From the NCBI GenBank assembly GCA_009691525.1, contig SICG01000030.1, forward strand, positions 1-33,929: a stretch of 33,929 nt of DNA, given 5' to 3'. Origin of the DNA: Candidatus Latescibacterota bacterium. Its GTDB lineage: Bacteria > Latescibacterota > UBA2968 > UBA8231. How positions within the stretch are numbered: position 1 is the stretch's first letter; each line of letters begins with the position of its first letter. This document shows positions 17,795-26,121 of this stretch, piece after piece. The notes beneath the pieces are model-generated. The model was not told the DNA's origin, did no database searches, and was given only the letters and a program-made list of their open reading frames with translations. The position numbers were made by a program, and so were the translations under genes.

Positions 17795-17880
17795 GGCGTT
17801 TTCCTCGGTTCCATAGGTCAAGTGGCGACTATATATTATAGGCAAAAACCGGATAAAAGCCACTATAGACGGGGGCAGAA

Positions 17881-18699
17881 GTGATGTTCAATCTGGCGGT
17901 TATGACCAGTGTTTGCCCGGACTTGGGCCTGGAAGAGATCATCGCGCTGATGCGGCGCCACGGCTATCAGGGGCTGGAGCCGCGGGTGGAGTGGGGCCAT
18001 GCCTGCGGCATCGAGGTGCAGTTGAGCCCCGCCCGGAGGCAGGAGGTGCGGGCGCGGCTGGAGGGGGAGGGGCTGGCGGTCTCCTGTATCGCCACCGGGG
18101 CCCGCCTGGCAGCCCCCGATCCCGGGGAGCGGGCTGGGCACGTGGCGAGTTTGATGGGATACATCGATCTGGCCGGGGATCTGGGCTGCCCTTGGGTGCG
18201 CACTTTTGGCGGGCCGCGGGCCAGGGACCAGGAACTGGCGGGGGTGGTTGAGTACGTGGCTGAAGGGTACCAGCCGCTGCTGGCCCAGGCCCAGGCCCGG
18301 GGGGTGACCCTGCTTTTGGAGACCCACGACGACTGGAGCTGTGCGGCCCCGGTGCGGGCGGTGGTGGAAAAGGTCGCCCATGCCCGGTTGCGGGTGCTCT
18401 GGGACTTTATGCACCCCCAGCGGATGATGGAGAAGCCGGCGGAAACTTTTCAGACCATCGGGCCCTTGACCGAGTATCTACACGGGCACGACGGGGTGTA
18501 CGCCGAGGGCCGGATGCAGATCGTGGGGCTGGGCCAGGGGGTTATCGATCATGCCGGCCCGCTGCGCTTGCTGGCAGGGGCCGGTTTTGCGGGTTATTTC
18601 TCGGTGGAAGTGATCCACCAGCGCCAGAAGCCCCACGACGCCGAAGGGGTGATGCGCCAGTATGCGGGGGCGTTCAGGGAGTTGATGGCCGGCCTATGA
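17881..18699 (+). CDS. Sugar phosphate isomerase/epimerase (TIM barrel)
   Basis: [26 protein letters not shown]...[14 protein letters not shown]...[22 protein letters not shown]...VLWDFMHPQ...[10 protein letters not shown]. Start is GTG at 17881 or ATG at 17884. Confidence 0.88.
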   Translation: MMFNLAVMTSVCPDLGLEEIIALMRRHGYQGLEPRVEWGHACGIEVQLSPARRQEVRARLEGEGLAVSCIATGARLAAPDPGERAGHVASLMGYIDLAGDLGCPWVRTFGGPRARDQELAGVVEYVAEGYQPLLAQAQARGVTLLLETHDDWSCAAPVRAVVEKVAHARLRVLWDFMHPQRMMEKPAETFQTIGPLTEYLHGHDGVYAEGRMQIVGLGQGVIDHAGPLRLLAGAGFAGYFSVEVIHQRQKPHDAEGVMRQYAGAFRELMAGL

Positions 18700-18711
18700 G
18701 TGGGCCCCGCC

Positions 18712-18962
18712 CTACTGCCCAGCCTCCTCGACACCATCGATATGGTGTCGCGCTTCGCGGCGGTACTTGCGGATCACCCAGGCCAGCAGGCCCAGGCCGG
18801 CGACTAGGAAGGCGAAGAAGAGGGCGATGACATCGTGCTGGGGGGCAGTCGGGAGGACGTCGAGATTCCAGCCCACCTCCCTGAGGTAGGCCTGCCGCAA
18901 CTGGTCCCTGTTGACAATCTTCTCGGCGATGCCGGCCAGGATCAGCGCGATGCCCGTCCAGC
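18712..18962 (-). pseudogene. C-terminal remnant of a membrane protein, 5' truncated
   Basis: Minus-strand frame reads WTGIALILAGIAEKIVNRDQLRQAYLREVGWNLDVLPTAPQHDVIALFFAFLVAGLGLLAWVIRKYRREARHHIDGVEEAGQ*. A stop lies about 15 codons upstream with no ATG between. Confidence 0.6.
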
Positions 18963-18970
18963 CTGTCCAG

Positions 18971-19129
18971 GCGCCGCAGGTTCCGGTGGTGTTGTGCAGC
19001 GGCTACGCCCTGACCGACGGCCAGTTCGAAAGGGCAGCGGCGGTGCTCCAGAAGCCGGTGCGGGCCATCGAGATGGGGCAGACCGTGCGCCGGGTGTTCG
19101 ACCGGCTCAGCGATCCTGTTGCTGGTTGA
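18971..19129 (+). pseudogene. C-terminal remnant of a response-regulator receiver domain
   Basis: APQVPVVLCSGYALTDGQFERAAAVLQKPVRAIEMGQTVRRVFDRLSDPVAG*; matches the beta4/beta5/alpha5 part of a receiver (SGY..., QKP). No phosphoacceptor half is present. Confidence 0.7.
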
Positions 19130-19871
19130 AGGCCACCAATTCAGCGTAGCGCAGCCCCTGCCCGCCGAAAAGATCGAGGCTGCTGCCCACGGTAAAATCC
19201 AGGTGGCCGCGGCCCAGTTGGCCCAAAAGTTCGATATCTTCCCAACTGCGGATGCCGCCCGCATAGGTGGTGGGCAGGGGGGTGGCTTCTCCCAGCAGCG
19301 CGGCAAGTTTGGGGTCGATGCCCTGCTGCCGGCCCTCCACCTCCACCGCGTGGACCAGGAATTCGGCGCAATGGGCGGCCAACAATTCTAGGTTGGCGGT
19401 GTGGACCTCAAAATCAGTGAGGCGCTGCCAGCGGTCGGTGGCCACGAAGTAGCGGCCCTGGCGCGGGGCGCAGCTCAGATCTAGGACCAGGTGTTCGCGG
19501 CCCACGGCCCGGCTGAGGGCTTCGAGGCGTTCCCGATGCAGCTGGCCCTCCCGGAACACATAGGAGGTGGCGATCAGCGCGGCGGCGCCGCGCTCCAGCC
19601 AGCCGGGGCCGTTCTCGGCGGTGATGCCGCCCCCCAGCTGCAGGCCGCCGGGGAAGGCGGCCAGGGCCAGGGCGGCGGCCTCCTCGTTGCCCGGGCCCAG
19701 CATGATCACGTGCCCTCCGGGCAGGTCGTCGCGCCGGTAGCACTCGGCAAAATAGGAGGCCGGCTGGTCGCTGGCGAAATTGGTCAGCGGCTCGGCCTGG
19801 TCCTTGAGGGTGGCGCCGACGATTTGTTTGACCCGGCCCTGGTGCAGGTCGATACACGGGCGAAATTTCAT
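19107..19871 (-). CDS. hisA: Phosphoribosylformimino-5-aminoimidazole carboxamide ribotide isomerase, eukaryotic (HIS6)-like type
   Basis: MKFRPCIDLHQGRVKQIVGATL...LTNFASDQPASYFAECYRRDDLPGGHVIMLGPGNEEAAALAL...LQLGGGI...LVLDLSC...DRWQRLTDFEV...EFLVHAVEVEGRQQGID...TTYAGGIRSWEDI...GHLDFTVGSSLDLFGG. Confidence 0.9.
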   Translation of the reverse strand: MKFRPCIDLHQGRVKQIVGATLKDQAEPLTNFASDQPASYFAECYRRDDLPGGHVIMLGPGNEEAAALALAAFPGGLQLGGGITAENGPGWLERGAAALIATSYVFREGQLHRERLEALSRAVGREHLVLDLSCAPRQGRYFVATDRWQRLTDFEVHTANLELLAAHCAEFLVHAVEVEGRQQGIDPKLAALLGEATPLPTTYAGGIRSWEDIELLGQLGRGHLDFTVGSSLDLFGGQGLRYAELVAFNQQQDR

Positions 19872-19945
19872 CTATGCCGATAGCTTGTTAGTGTGTCCGC
19901 GTAGTTGTCGGCCGAACCAGTGCTTTTGCCGGGGTTCGGGTTTGC

Positions 19946-20030
19946 GGGAAACACCTACTCTGAGGTTTCCCTTGGAGCCTGGGGTTCCTGCTGCTGTTGC
20001 CAGTGCGGATCTGCGCTTTTGCCAGATCCG
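19946..20030. other. Two adjacent intergenic hairpins
   Basis: GGGAAAC-n12-GTTTCCC (19946-19971) and CGGATCTG-n9-CAGATCCG (20006-20030), between the enolase-superfamily gene stop and the hisA start. Confidence 0.5.
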
Positions 20031-20050
20031 GGTTCGGGGCCTAAAGCGCA

Positions 20051-21148
20051 TCAGCGGTTGATCCGGTACTTGGCGACTTGCTCGGGGTCGAGGCTGACCC
20101 CCAGGCCGGGCCCGGCGGGCGGGTAGAGGTAGCCGTCCTCAATGCGGAATTTTTCGCGGATGATGTCGCCCTGGTGATAGACCACCCCGTTGACGTCGCT
20201 GGCATAACCGAGATTGCGCATGGCAAAGGCCAGGTGGGCCTGGGCGGCGGTGCCGATGCCCAGCTCGGGCATGCTGCCGATGATACAGGTCAGGCGGGCG
20301 GCCTCGGCCAGGGCAAAGATCTGGGAGGCCGGCCCCAGGCCCCCGGCCTCGGCCACGTAGACGTTGAACACGTCGGCGGCCCCGGCGCGCACGCAGGCCA
20401 GGGCGTCGGCCGGGGTCCAGACGCTCTCGTCCACCATGATCGGCACCCCCACCTGTTCGCGCACGAAGCGCAGGCCCTCGAGGTCGGCGGCGTGCAGGGG
20501 TTGCTCGACCAGTTCCAGGCCGAAGGGCTCCAGTTCGCGGATGCGGCGCACCGCCTCCTTGGCCGAGGGCCAGCCCATATTGGCGTCCACCCTCAGGGTG
20601 AAGTCGGGCCCCAGTTGCCGGCGCAGCGCCTCCATGGCCTGCACATCGGCGCGGGCATCGCGGCCCACCTTGAGTTTGAGGGTCTTATATCCCTGGGCGG
20701 CGAGGCGGGTTGCCTGTTCGAGCACCTGCTCCGGGCTGCCCATGGAGAGGGAGTGGCTCAAGAGCACCCGGTCGCGGACCAGCCCGCCGAGCAGATTGTA
20801 CACCGGGGTGTCGAGGGCCTTGCCCATCAGGTCGTAGAGGGCCATTTCGATGCCGGCCTTGGCCGGAAAGGCCCGGTGCAGCAGGCGGTTCATCAGCGCC
20901 TGGAGGTCGTTGATGCGGAAAGGGTCCTGTCCCACCAGGGCCGGGGCTAGCAGGCCGTTGATGTCGTCGGCCTCGCCCTGGCCCTTGCGATCCCAGATGC
21001 TGCTGGCCTCGCCCAGGCCCACCAGGCCCTCGTCGGTGTGGATTTCCACCAGGACGTTTTCGCTGGCGGGGCTGACCCCCAGGCTGCTGATGAAGGGCTG
21101 GGGTCGGGGCACGCGCAGGGGCATGGCTTTGACCGCGGTGATTTTCAT
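20051..21148 (-). CDS. Mandelate racemase/muconate lactonizing enzyme family protein (enolase superfamily)
   Basis: MKITAVKAMPLRVPRPQPFISS...GYKTLKLKVGRDARADVQAMEALR...LRVDANMGW...LELVEQPLHAADLEGLRFVREQVGVPIMVDESVWTPADA...IIGSMPELGIGTAAQAHLA. Confidence 0.92.
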   Translation of the reverse strand: MKITAVKAMPLRVPRPQPFISSLGVSPASENVLVEIHTDEGLVGLGEASSIWDRKGQGEADDINGLLAPALVGQDPFRINDLQALMNRLLHRAFPAKAGIEMALYDLMGKALDTPVYNLLGGLVRDRVLLSHSLSMGSPEQVLEQATRLAAQGYKTLKLKVGRDARADVQAMEALRRQLGPDFTLRVDANMGWPSAKEAVRRIRELEPFGLELVEQPLHAADLEGLRFVREQVGVPIMVDESVWTPADALACVRAGAADVFNVYVAEAGGLGPASQIFALAEAARLTCIIGSMPELGIGTAAQAHLAFAMRNLGYASDVNGVVYHQGDIIREKFRIEDGYLYPPAGPGLGVSLDPEQVAKYRINR

Positions 21149-21286
21149 GGGATCTCCAGGGCTGTTGGTTTTGGCGGGATAAAATAGCGGGCAGCGGCGG
21201 AGCTGGTCAAGAAGGCCCGGCAATGGCCTAGGAATTGCCGGTGCAGAGGTCGCCGACCTCGAACGAAGGGGAGTTGTATTGGTTGA

Positions 21287-23374
21287 ATGAGCCGACGGAA
21301 AAAGCGCTGCAAGAGGCCAGGCGGCAATACTCAGGAATTGATCGACTGCATCGAGGGCATTGTCTGGGAGGCCGACGCCCGGACCCTGCGCTTCACCTTT
21401 GTCAGCCAATGGGCTGAGGTGTTGCTCGGTTATCCGGTGCGCCGCTGGGTGGAGGAGCCGGATTTCTGGGCCGGGCAGGCACATCCCGAAGATCGCGATT
21501 GGGTCCTGGAGTTCTGCCGCACCGCCACCGGCGAAGGCCGCGACCACGAACTCGAGTACCGGATGGTGGCTGCAGATGGCCGGGTAGTATGGCTGCGGGA
21601 ACTGGCGAAGGTGATCGCCGCGGACGGCCAGGGGCTGAGGTTGCGCGGGGTGATGGTGGATATCACCCCGCGGAAGCAAGCCGAGGAGGAGGTTCAGATC
21701 AACCTGGCCCTGCAGCGGCTGCGCCTCCATATCTCGCAGATGCAGGGGGAGGAGGACTGGCCACCCCTGGTCAAAGCTCTGGCCCTGGAGTTGGGCGCCC
21801 TGGTGCAATTCAGGGCCTGCAGTGTGGCATTGCTCGACGCGCAAAAGCGCAGCACCAGCATCTACTACATGGACGGCCTGGAGGTTCACCTCTTTGTCAG
21901 CTACGAGCCGGTCGAGCCCATACTCCAGGCGGTGCAGGAGGGGCAGCCCCGGTACCGGCGCAGCCGGGCCGAATTACTTGCCCGGGGCGAGGACCGCCTG
22001 GTGAAGTCCGGCAGCAACTCGGTGGTGGACTACCCCTTTGCCCAGGGGACTCTGGCCATCGCCAGCGCGGCGGAGGAGGCCTTTGGCGCGCGCGACCTGG
22101 AGGTGCTGGGCCGTTTTGCCCAACTTCTTGCCGAACCCCGCAAGGTGCTCGAAGAAAGGCAGCGGCTCAAACTCAGGGAGGAGCAGCTGTACCAGGGGCA
22201 GAAGCTGGAGGCCATTGCCACCCTGGTCAGCGGCATCGCCCATGACTTCAACAACCTGCTCACCCCCATTCTGGGCGGCGTGCAGCTGGCCAGACGCCAG
22301 GTCTCGGCGCCGGCGGCAGCGCTGCTGGATGACGCTGAAGAGGCCGCCCTGCGCGCCAGCGCATTGGTAAAACAACTGCTTTCTTTTGCCCGCCAGGACC
22401 GGGCCGCTCCCCAGTCCATCACCCTGGTGCCACCGCTCAAGGAACTGGCCAGGCTGGTGCGACAGACCATCGACCGCCGCATCCAGATCGACTTTCATCT
22501 GCCGGCCGACCTGTGGCCGGTGTTTGCCGATGCCACCCGCATCCACCAGGTGGTGATGAACCTCTGCCTCAACGCCAGGGACGCCCTGGAGGACTACCTG
22601 TACGGAAGGGTGGAGCGGCCGCCGGCCAACAAGGAGGAGCCCTTGCGGGTGTTCATCCTGGCCAAAAACCTGACTCTGGGACCGGAGGCTGCCGCGCTGC
22701 ACCCGGAGGCCAAACCGGGGGAGTTCGTCCGCCTGCACATCGAAGACAACGGTCCGGGCATGGCAGCCCAGGTTCAGGAGCGGATTTTCGATCCCTTCTT
22801 CACCACCAAAGAAAAAGGGCGGGGCACTGGTTTGGGATTGGCTACCGTCTACGGGGTGGTGCGGCAATACCAGGGCTGGATCGCGGTGCGCAGCGCTCCG
22901 GGAGAGGGCAGTTGCTTCGAGGTGTACCTGCCCCGCGCCGGAGAGGTGTCGGCGGCAGAGCCGGGCGCCGTCCTCCAGGTCAGCGGCGGTTCCGAGACGA
23001 TCCTGGTGGTCGAGGACGAAGAGACCATCCGCCGGCTGATGCGGGTCTGCCTGGAGCAGGCGGGCTACACAGTGCAAACCGCCGGGGACGGCGCCGAGGC
23101 GCTGCGACTGCTGGCCGGGCCTGCCGCTGCCGCCATCGACCTGGTCCTGCTCGACCTCAATCTGCCCGAACGCTCGGGCAAGGAGGTCTTGGCGGAGATG
23201 CGCCGCCGGGCCTGGTCCCAGCCGGTGATCGTTTTCAGCGGCCAGCTCACCGCCGAAACCGAGGCCGAGCTGCGGCCCCTGGGCGTGAGTGGTTTCCTGG
23301 CCAAACCCTTCCGCATCGAGACCGCCGAGCAAATGGTGCGGGAAGTGCTGGACACGGGCGCCGAGGGGCGCTGA
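21287..23374 (+). CDS. Hybrid sensor histidine kinase (PAS, GAF-like, HisKA, HATPase, receiver)
   Basis: PAS: ELIDCIEGIVWEADARTLRFTFVSQWAEVLLGYP; SGIAHDFNNLLTPILGGVQLA; NLCLNARDALED; DNGPGMAAQVQERIFDPFFTTKEKGRGTGLGLATVYG; receiver ILVVEDEETIRRLM...LVLLDLNLPERSG...AKPF. The true 5' end may lie upstream in another frame. Confidence 0.92.
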   Translation: MSRRKKRCKRPGGNTQELIDCIEGIVWEADARTLRFTFVSQWAEVLLGYPVRRWVEEPDFWAGQAHPEDRDWVLEFCRTATGEGRDHELEYRMVAADGRVVWLRELAKVIAADGQGLRLRGVMVDITPRKQAEEEVQINLALQRLRLHISQMQGEEDWPPLVKALALELGALVQFRACSVALLDAQKRSTSIYYMDGLEVHLFVSYEPVEPILQAVQEGQPRYRRSRAELLARGEDRLVKSGSNSVVDYPFAQGTLAIASAAEEAFGARDLEVLGRFAQLLAEPRKVLEERQRLKLREEQLYQGQKLEAIATLVSGIAHDFNNLLTPILGGVQLARRQVSAPAAALLDDAEEAALRASALVKQLLSFARQDRAAPQSITLVPPLKELARLVRQTIDRRIQIDFHLPADLWPVFADATRIHQVVMNLCLNARDALEDYLYGRVERPPANKEEPLRVFILAKNLTLGPEAAALHPEAKPGEFVRLHIEDNGPGMAAQVQERIFDPFFTTKEKGRGTGLGLATVYGVVRQYQGWIAVRSAPGEGSCFEVYLPRAGEVSAAEPGAVLQVSGGSETILVVEDEETIRRLMRVCLEQAGYTVQTAGDGAEALRLLAGPAAAAIDLVLLDLNLPERSGKEVLAEMRRRAWSQPVIVFSGQLTAETEAELRPLGVSGFLAKPFRIETAEQMVREVLDTGAEGR

Positions 23375-23380
23375 GGTGGG

Positions 23381-23965
23381 TCAGTTATTTTCCTGAGGCC
23401 GGGAAGGGCTATACAGGCTCAGGGTAGTCTGGCCGTAGTCCCGCTGGCGTTGCCGGTAGAGCCGGCCGGCCTCGAGGGGCAGTTCCAGGCTCCGCTGGTG
23501 CTGGATGAAACACCAGCCGTCCGCGGCCACCAGCTCGCCCGCTCCCAACTGTTGCAGTAGGGCCAGGGACAGGGGGATATTGTTGAGCTGGGCCTCATAG
23601 GGCGGGTCCACATACACGAGGTCGAAGTGCTGGCCGTGGTCTTCCAGCCAGGGGATGAGGGCCTGGGCCTTCAGGTGGTACAAGGTCAATCCTTCCAGCT
23701 GCCATTCCCGTTCCAGTTCCTGCAACAGGGCATAACGCCGCTGGTCTGGCTCGTTCATGGCAGTCCGGGCACCCCGACTGTATGCCTCCAGACCTACCTG
23801 GCCGCAGCCGGCGCACAGATCCATAAAATTTAACCCTTCCAGTTCCGGACCCAGCATGGAAAAAACCGCCTCCTTGAGCAGCGAGGAGGTGAGGCGGATC
23901 TCGCCGCCACGGCGGGCGTTGAAGGGGATGACGCGCCCCTTGAGGGCGCCGGTGACGATGCGCAT
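23381..23965 (-). CDS. rsmD: 16S rRNA (guanine966-N2)-methyltransferase RsmD
   Basis: MRIVTGALKGRVIPFN...IRLTSSLLKEAVFSMLGPELEGLNFMDLCAGCGQVGLEAYSRGA...FDLVYVDPPYEAQ. Confidence 0.9.
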   Translation of the reverse strand: MRIVTGALKGRVIPFNARRGGEIRLTSSLLKEAVFSMLGPELEGLNFMDLCAGCGQVGLEAYSRGARTAMNEPDQRRYALLQELEREWQLEGLTLYHLKAQALIPWLEDHGQHFDLVYVDPPYEAQLNNIPLSLALLQQLGAGELVAADGWCFIQHQRSLELPLEAGRLYRQRQRDYGQTTLSLYSPSRPQENN

Positions 23966-23974
23966 GGGATGGGT

Positions 23975-25099
23975 TTAGGTGACCGGAAGGTGCAGGGGTT
24001 CCCAAAAGACCTGGCCATTGAGGCTGTAGAAGTTCACCCCGCACAACTCTCCCTGGGCGACGCTCTGGCGAAAGTGGGAAAGGCCGGCGCAGTCCAGGTC
24101 CAGGTCGAGCTGGTCCGGTTCCTCGCCGGGCTGGACCTGGAGCAGGGCGGAGGTGCGGGAAAAGGTGAAATGTCGGTCGCCCTGGTCCTGGGCGCTGGGC
24201 AACACAAACTCCAGGGTCGTGTTGTGCAGGACTTGGCCCCGGACCCAGATCCGGCAATGCGGGCTGCAGATTTTCGCCACCAGGTAGTCGATCTCCTCGG
24301 CCAACTCCTCCAGTAGGTGCAAGGTCCGATCGCGCCGGGTCACCAGCAGGAAGAGTTCGCGCAGTTGCCGGAGCAATTGTAAGAAAATTTTCTGGTGGGT
24401 CGGGTTTTCAGCCAGGTAGCGCTGATTGGTTCTGGCCAGCAGGCCGAGCACGCCCTTGGCGAAGAATTCGTCGAGGGCTGAGGCCAGTTTGGTTTCGGGC
24501 AGTTGGCCCAGGGCCTGGTAGAAAGTGCTGAGATCGATGATGATCCGATCGGCCTCCTGCCTGACGATCCGGCCGGTGTTGAAATCCAGTGGCACCAGGG
24601 TGGTGTTGCAGGTCCGGCCCAGGCGCTTCTCCTCCTGGCCGACCAGGCGGTTCAAGCGCTCTCGCTCATCGCGGGCCCGTTCGACCTGGGTCCTCAGTCC
24701 TTCGACCTGGCCCTGCCCCAGTTGGTAGGCGCCCACCTCTGCCTGGCTCCGCTGCAGATCGCCGGCGGCGCTCAGGCGGCAGTCCTGTATCTGGCCGCCG
24801 ATGTAGATGTTCCTGGCGCTGATGTGGGCGTAGCGAGTCCCTCCCGTGATCAGCACATCGCCCCCCACCTCGATGCGGCAGGGGGTCACCGGAGTGCCGG
24901 TTACCTCGCCCTGGATCAGCAACGAGCGTTTGCCCCTCAGGCGTATGGCGCCGGCCACTGCGCCCCGCACCAGGGCGTCCCGGTCCTCGGCGTCGAAAAA
25001 GTGGTGGGCCTGCCGTGGACTCACGCCCTCGAAGACGACCAGGTTGTCGGCGGCGAGGATGGCCTGGGCCAGGGGTTCTAGGGCAAAGGGCTCAGTCAT
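23975..25099 (-). CDS. FapA-like (DUF342) protein
   Basis: Repeated beta-helix-type segments: GKRSLLIQGEVTGTPVTPCRIEVGGDVLITGGTRYAHISARNIYIGGQIQDCRLSAAGD, then a helical segment. Confidence 0.6.
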   Translation of the reverse strand: MTEPFALEPLAQAILAADNLVVFEGVSPRQAHHFFDAEDRDALVRGAVAGAIRLRGKRSLLIQGEVTGTPVTPCRIEVGGDVLITGGTRYAHISARNIYIGGQIQDCRLSAAGDLQRSQAEVGAYQLGQGQVEGLRTQVERARDERERLNRLVGQEEKRLGRTCNTTLVPLDFNTGRIVRQEADRIIIDLSTFYQALGQLPETKLASALDEFFAKGVLGLLARTNQRYLAENPTHQKIFLQLLRQLRELFLLVTRRDRTLHLLEELAEEIDYLVAKICSPHCRIWVRGQVLHNTTLEFVLPSAQDQGDRHFTFSRTSALLQVQPGEEPDQLDLDLDCAGLSHFRQSVAQGELCGVNFYSLNGQVFWEPLHLPVT

Positions 25100-25166
25100 G
25101 GTCGGCAGCGGCGAGCATGGCGGGGCCAGGGATCTGGCCCCGAAGGTTTCGGGCATCAAAGAATAT

Positions 25167-25577
25167 TCAGCGCAGAGCGGCGGGGGCAGTTCCCAGTAGG
25201 CGGATCTGTTCGATGATCCGGCTTATTTGGCCAGCGCTGGCGAGCAGTTGGTTGAAGGTGGTGACGCTGACTGGTTTGGGGAGCATCACATCGGCGCAGT
25301 TGGCCACCTCGCTGGAGATGTCCTCGGGCAGGTACCCGGAGATGAGGGAGATGATGGCGTGGGGGTTCATGTTGCGCAGCATGGCGATGACCTCCAGGCC
25401 GCTGGCCCCCGGCATGTGGATGTCCAGGGTGATCAGGTCGTAGGTCTTGCGCAGCACCCGGGTGAGGGCCTCCTCTCCCGAGCCGGCGGTGTCGATGTCC
25501 ACCTGGCCGTGGCCACGGGCCAGGGCTGAGAAGAATGCGACAATGTTTTCCTCGTCGTCCACAATTAGCAGTTTCAT
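25167..25577 (-). CDS. Single-domain response regulator (CheY-like)
   Basis: MKLLIVDDEENIVAFFSALARGHG...YDLITLDIHMPGASGLEVIAMLR...IISLISGY...DVMLPKPVS. Confidence 0.93.
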   Translation of the reverse strand: MKLLIVDDEENIVAFFSALARGHGQVDIDTAGSGEEALTRVLRKTYDLITLDIHMPGASGLEVIAMLRNMNPHAIISLISGYLPEDISSEVANCADVMLPKPVSVTTFNQLLASAGQISRIIEQIRLLGTAPAALR

Positions 25578-25691
25578 CGCCGGCTCCTTATCTTGCTCCC
25601 CCGGAAATGGGTGCAGCGCTCAAATATTTTACAATATAGCCAAACAAAAGGGCAAGGGTTATAGATTTAGGATTAAGAGAAAAGATCGCCG

Positions 25692-26069
25692 GTCACCGGC
25701 GGCAGCCGTGGCATCGGGCGGGCCATTGCCCTGAGCCTGGCCGGCGAGGGCTGCGCCCTGGGCCTCTGCGCGGGCGGGTCCCTGCTGGAGAGCAGCGACC
25801 AGGACTGGCGGGATACCTTCGAGGCCAATCTTTTCCACGCGGTGCGCGCCATCCGCGCCGTGGTCCTTTTTATGCAGGAGCGCGGCGGTGGCGCTGTGGT
25901 CATCATCTCCTCGATCTCCGGGTGGAAACCAGGGCCCAAGACCCAGTACGGCTCGGCCAAGGCCGCCGAGATCTTCCTGGCCGGTGGTTTGGCCTGGGAG
26001 CTGGCCGAGGCCAAGATCCGCATCAACACCGTGTGCCCAGGGTCGGCCCGCCGCCTTCTGAGTTGTTGA
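25692..26069 (+). pseudogene. Short-chain dehydrogenase/reductase relic (N-terminal, internal and C-terminal losses)
   Basis: VTGGSRGIGRAIALSLAGEGCALGLCA|GGSLLESSDQDWRDTFEANLFHAVRAIRAVVLFMQERGGGAVVIISSISGWKPGPKTQYGSAKAAEIFLAGGLAWELAEAKIRINTVCPGS|ARRLLSC*. TGxxxGIG and YxxxK are present; the NNAG region and about 60 aa are missing, and so is the N-terminal start. Confidence 0.85.
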
Positions 26070-26121
26070 CCACGGGTGGGCCGGAGAGTATCATCTGAAC
26101 ACTTTTTTATTCGGGGAAAAC

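Noticed and set aside
20078-20950. 290-aa plus-strand ORF
   Set aside because: Antisense shadow of the enolase-superfamily gene.
21149-21889. N-terminal extension of ORF 20051-21889
   Set aside because: Overlaps the kinase gene in antisense; the enolase-superfamily protein starts at MKITAVKAMPLRV (21148).
21974-23332. 452-aa minus-strand ORF
   Set aside because: Antisense of the second hybrid kinase, which has all kinase motifs on the plus strand.
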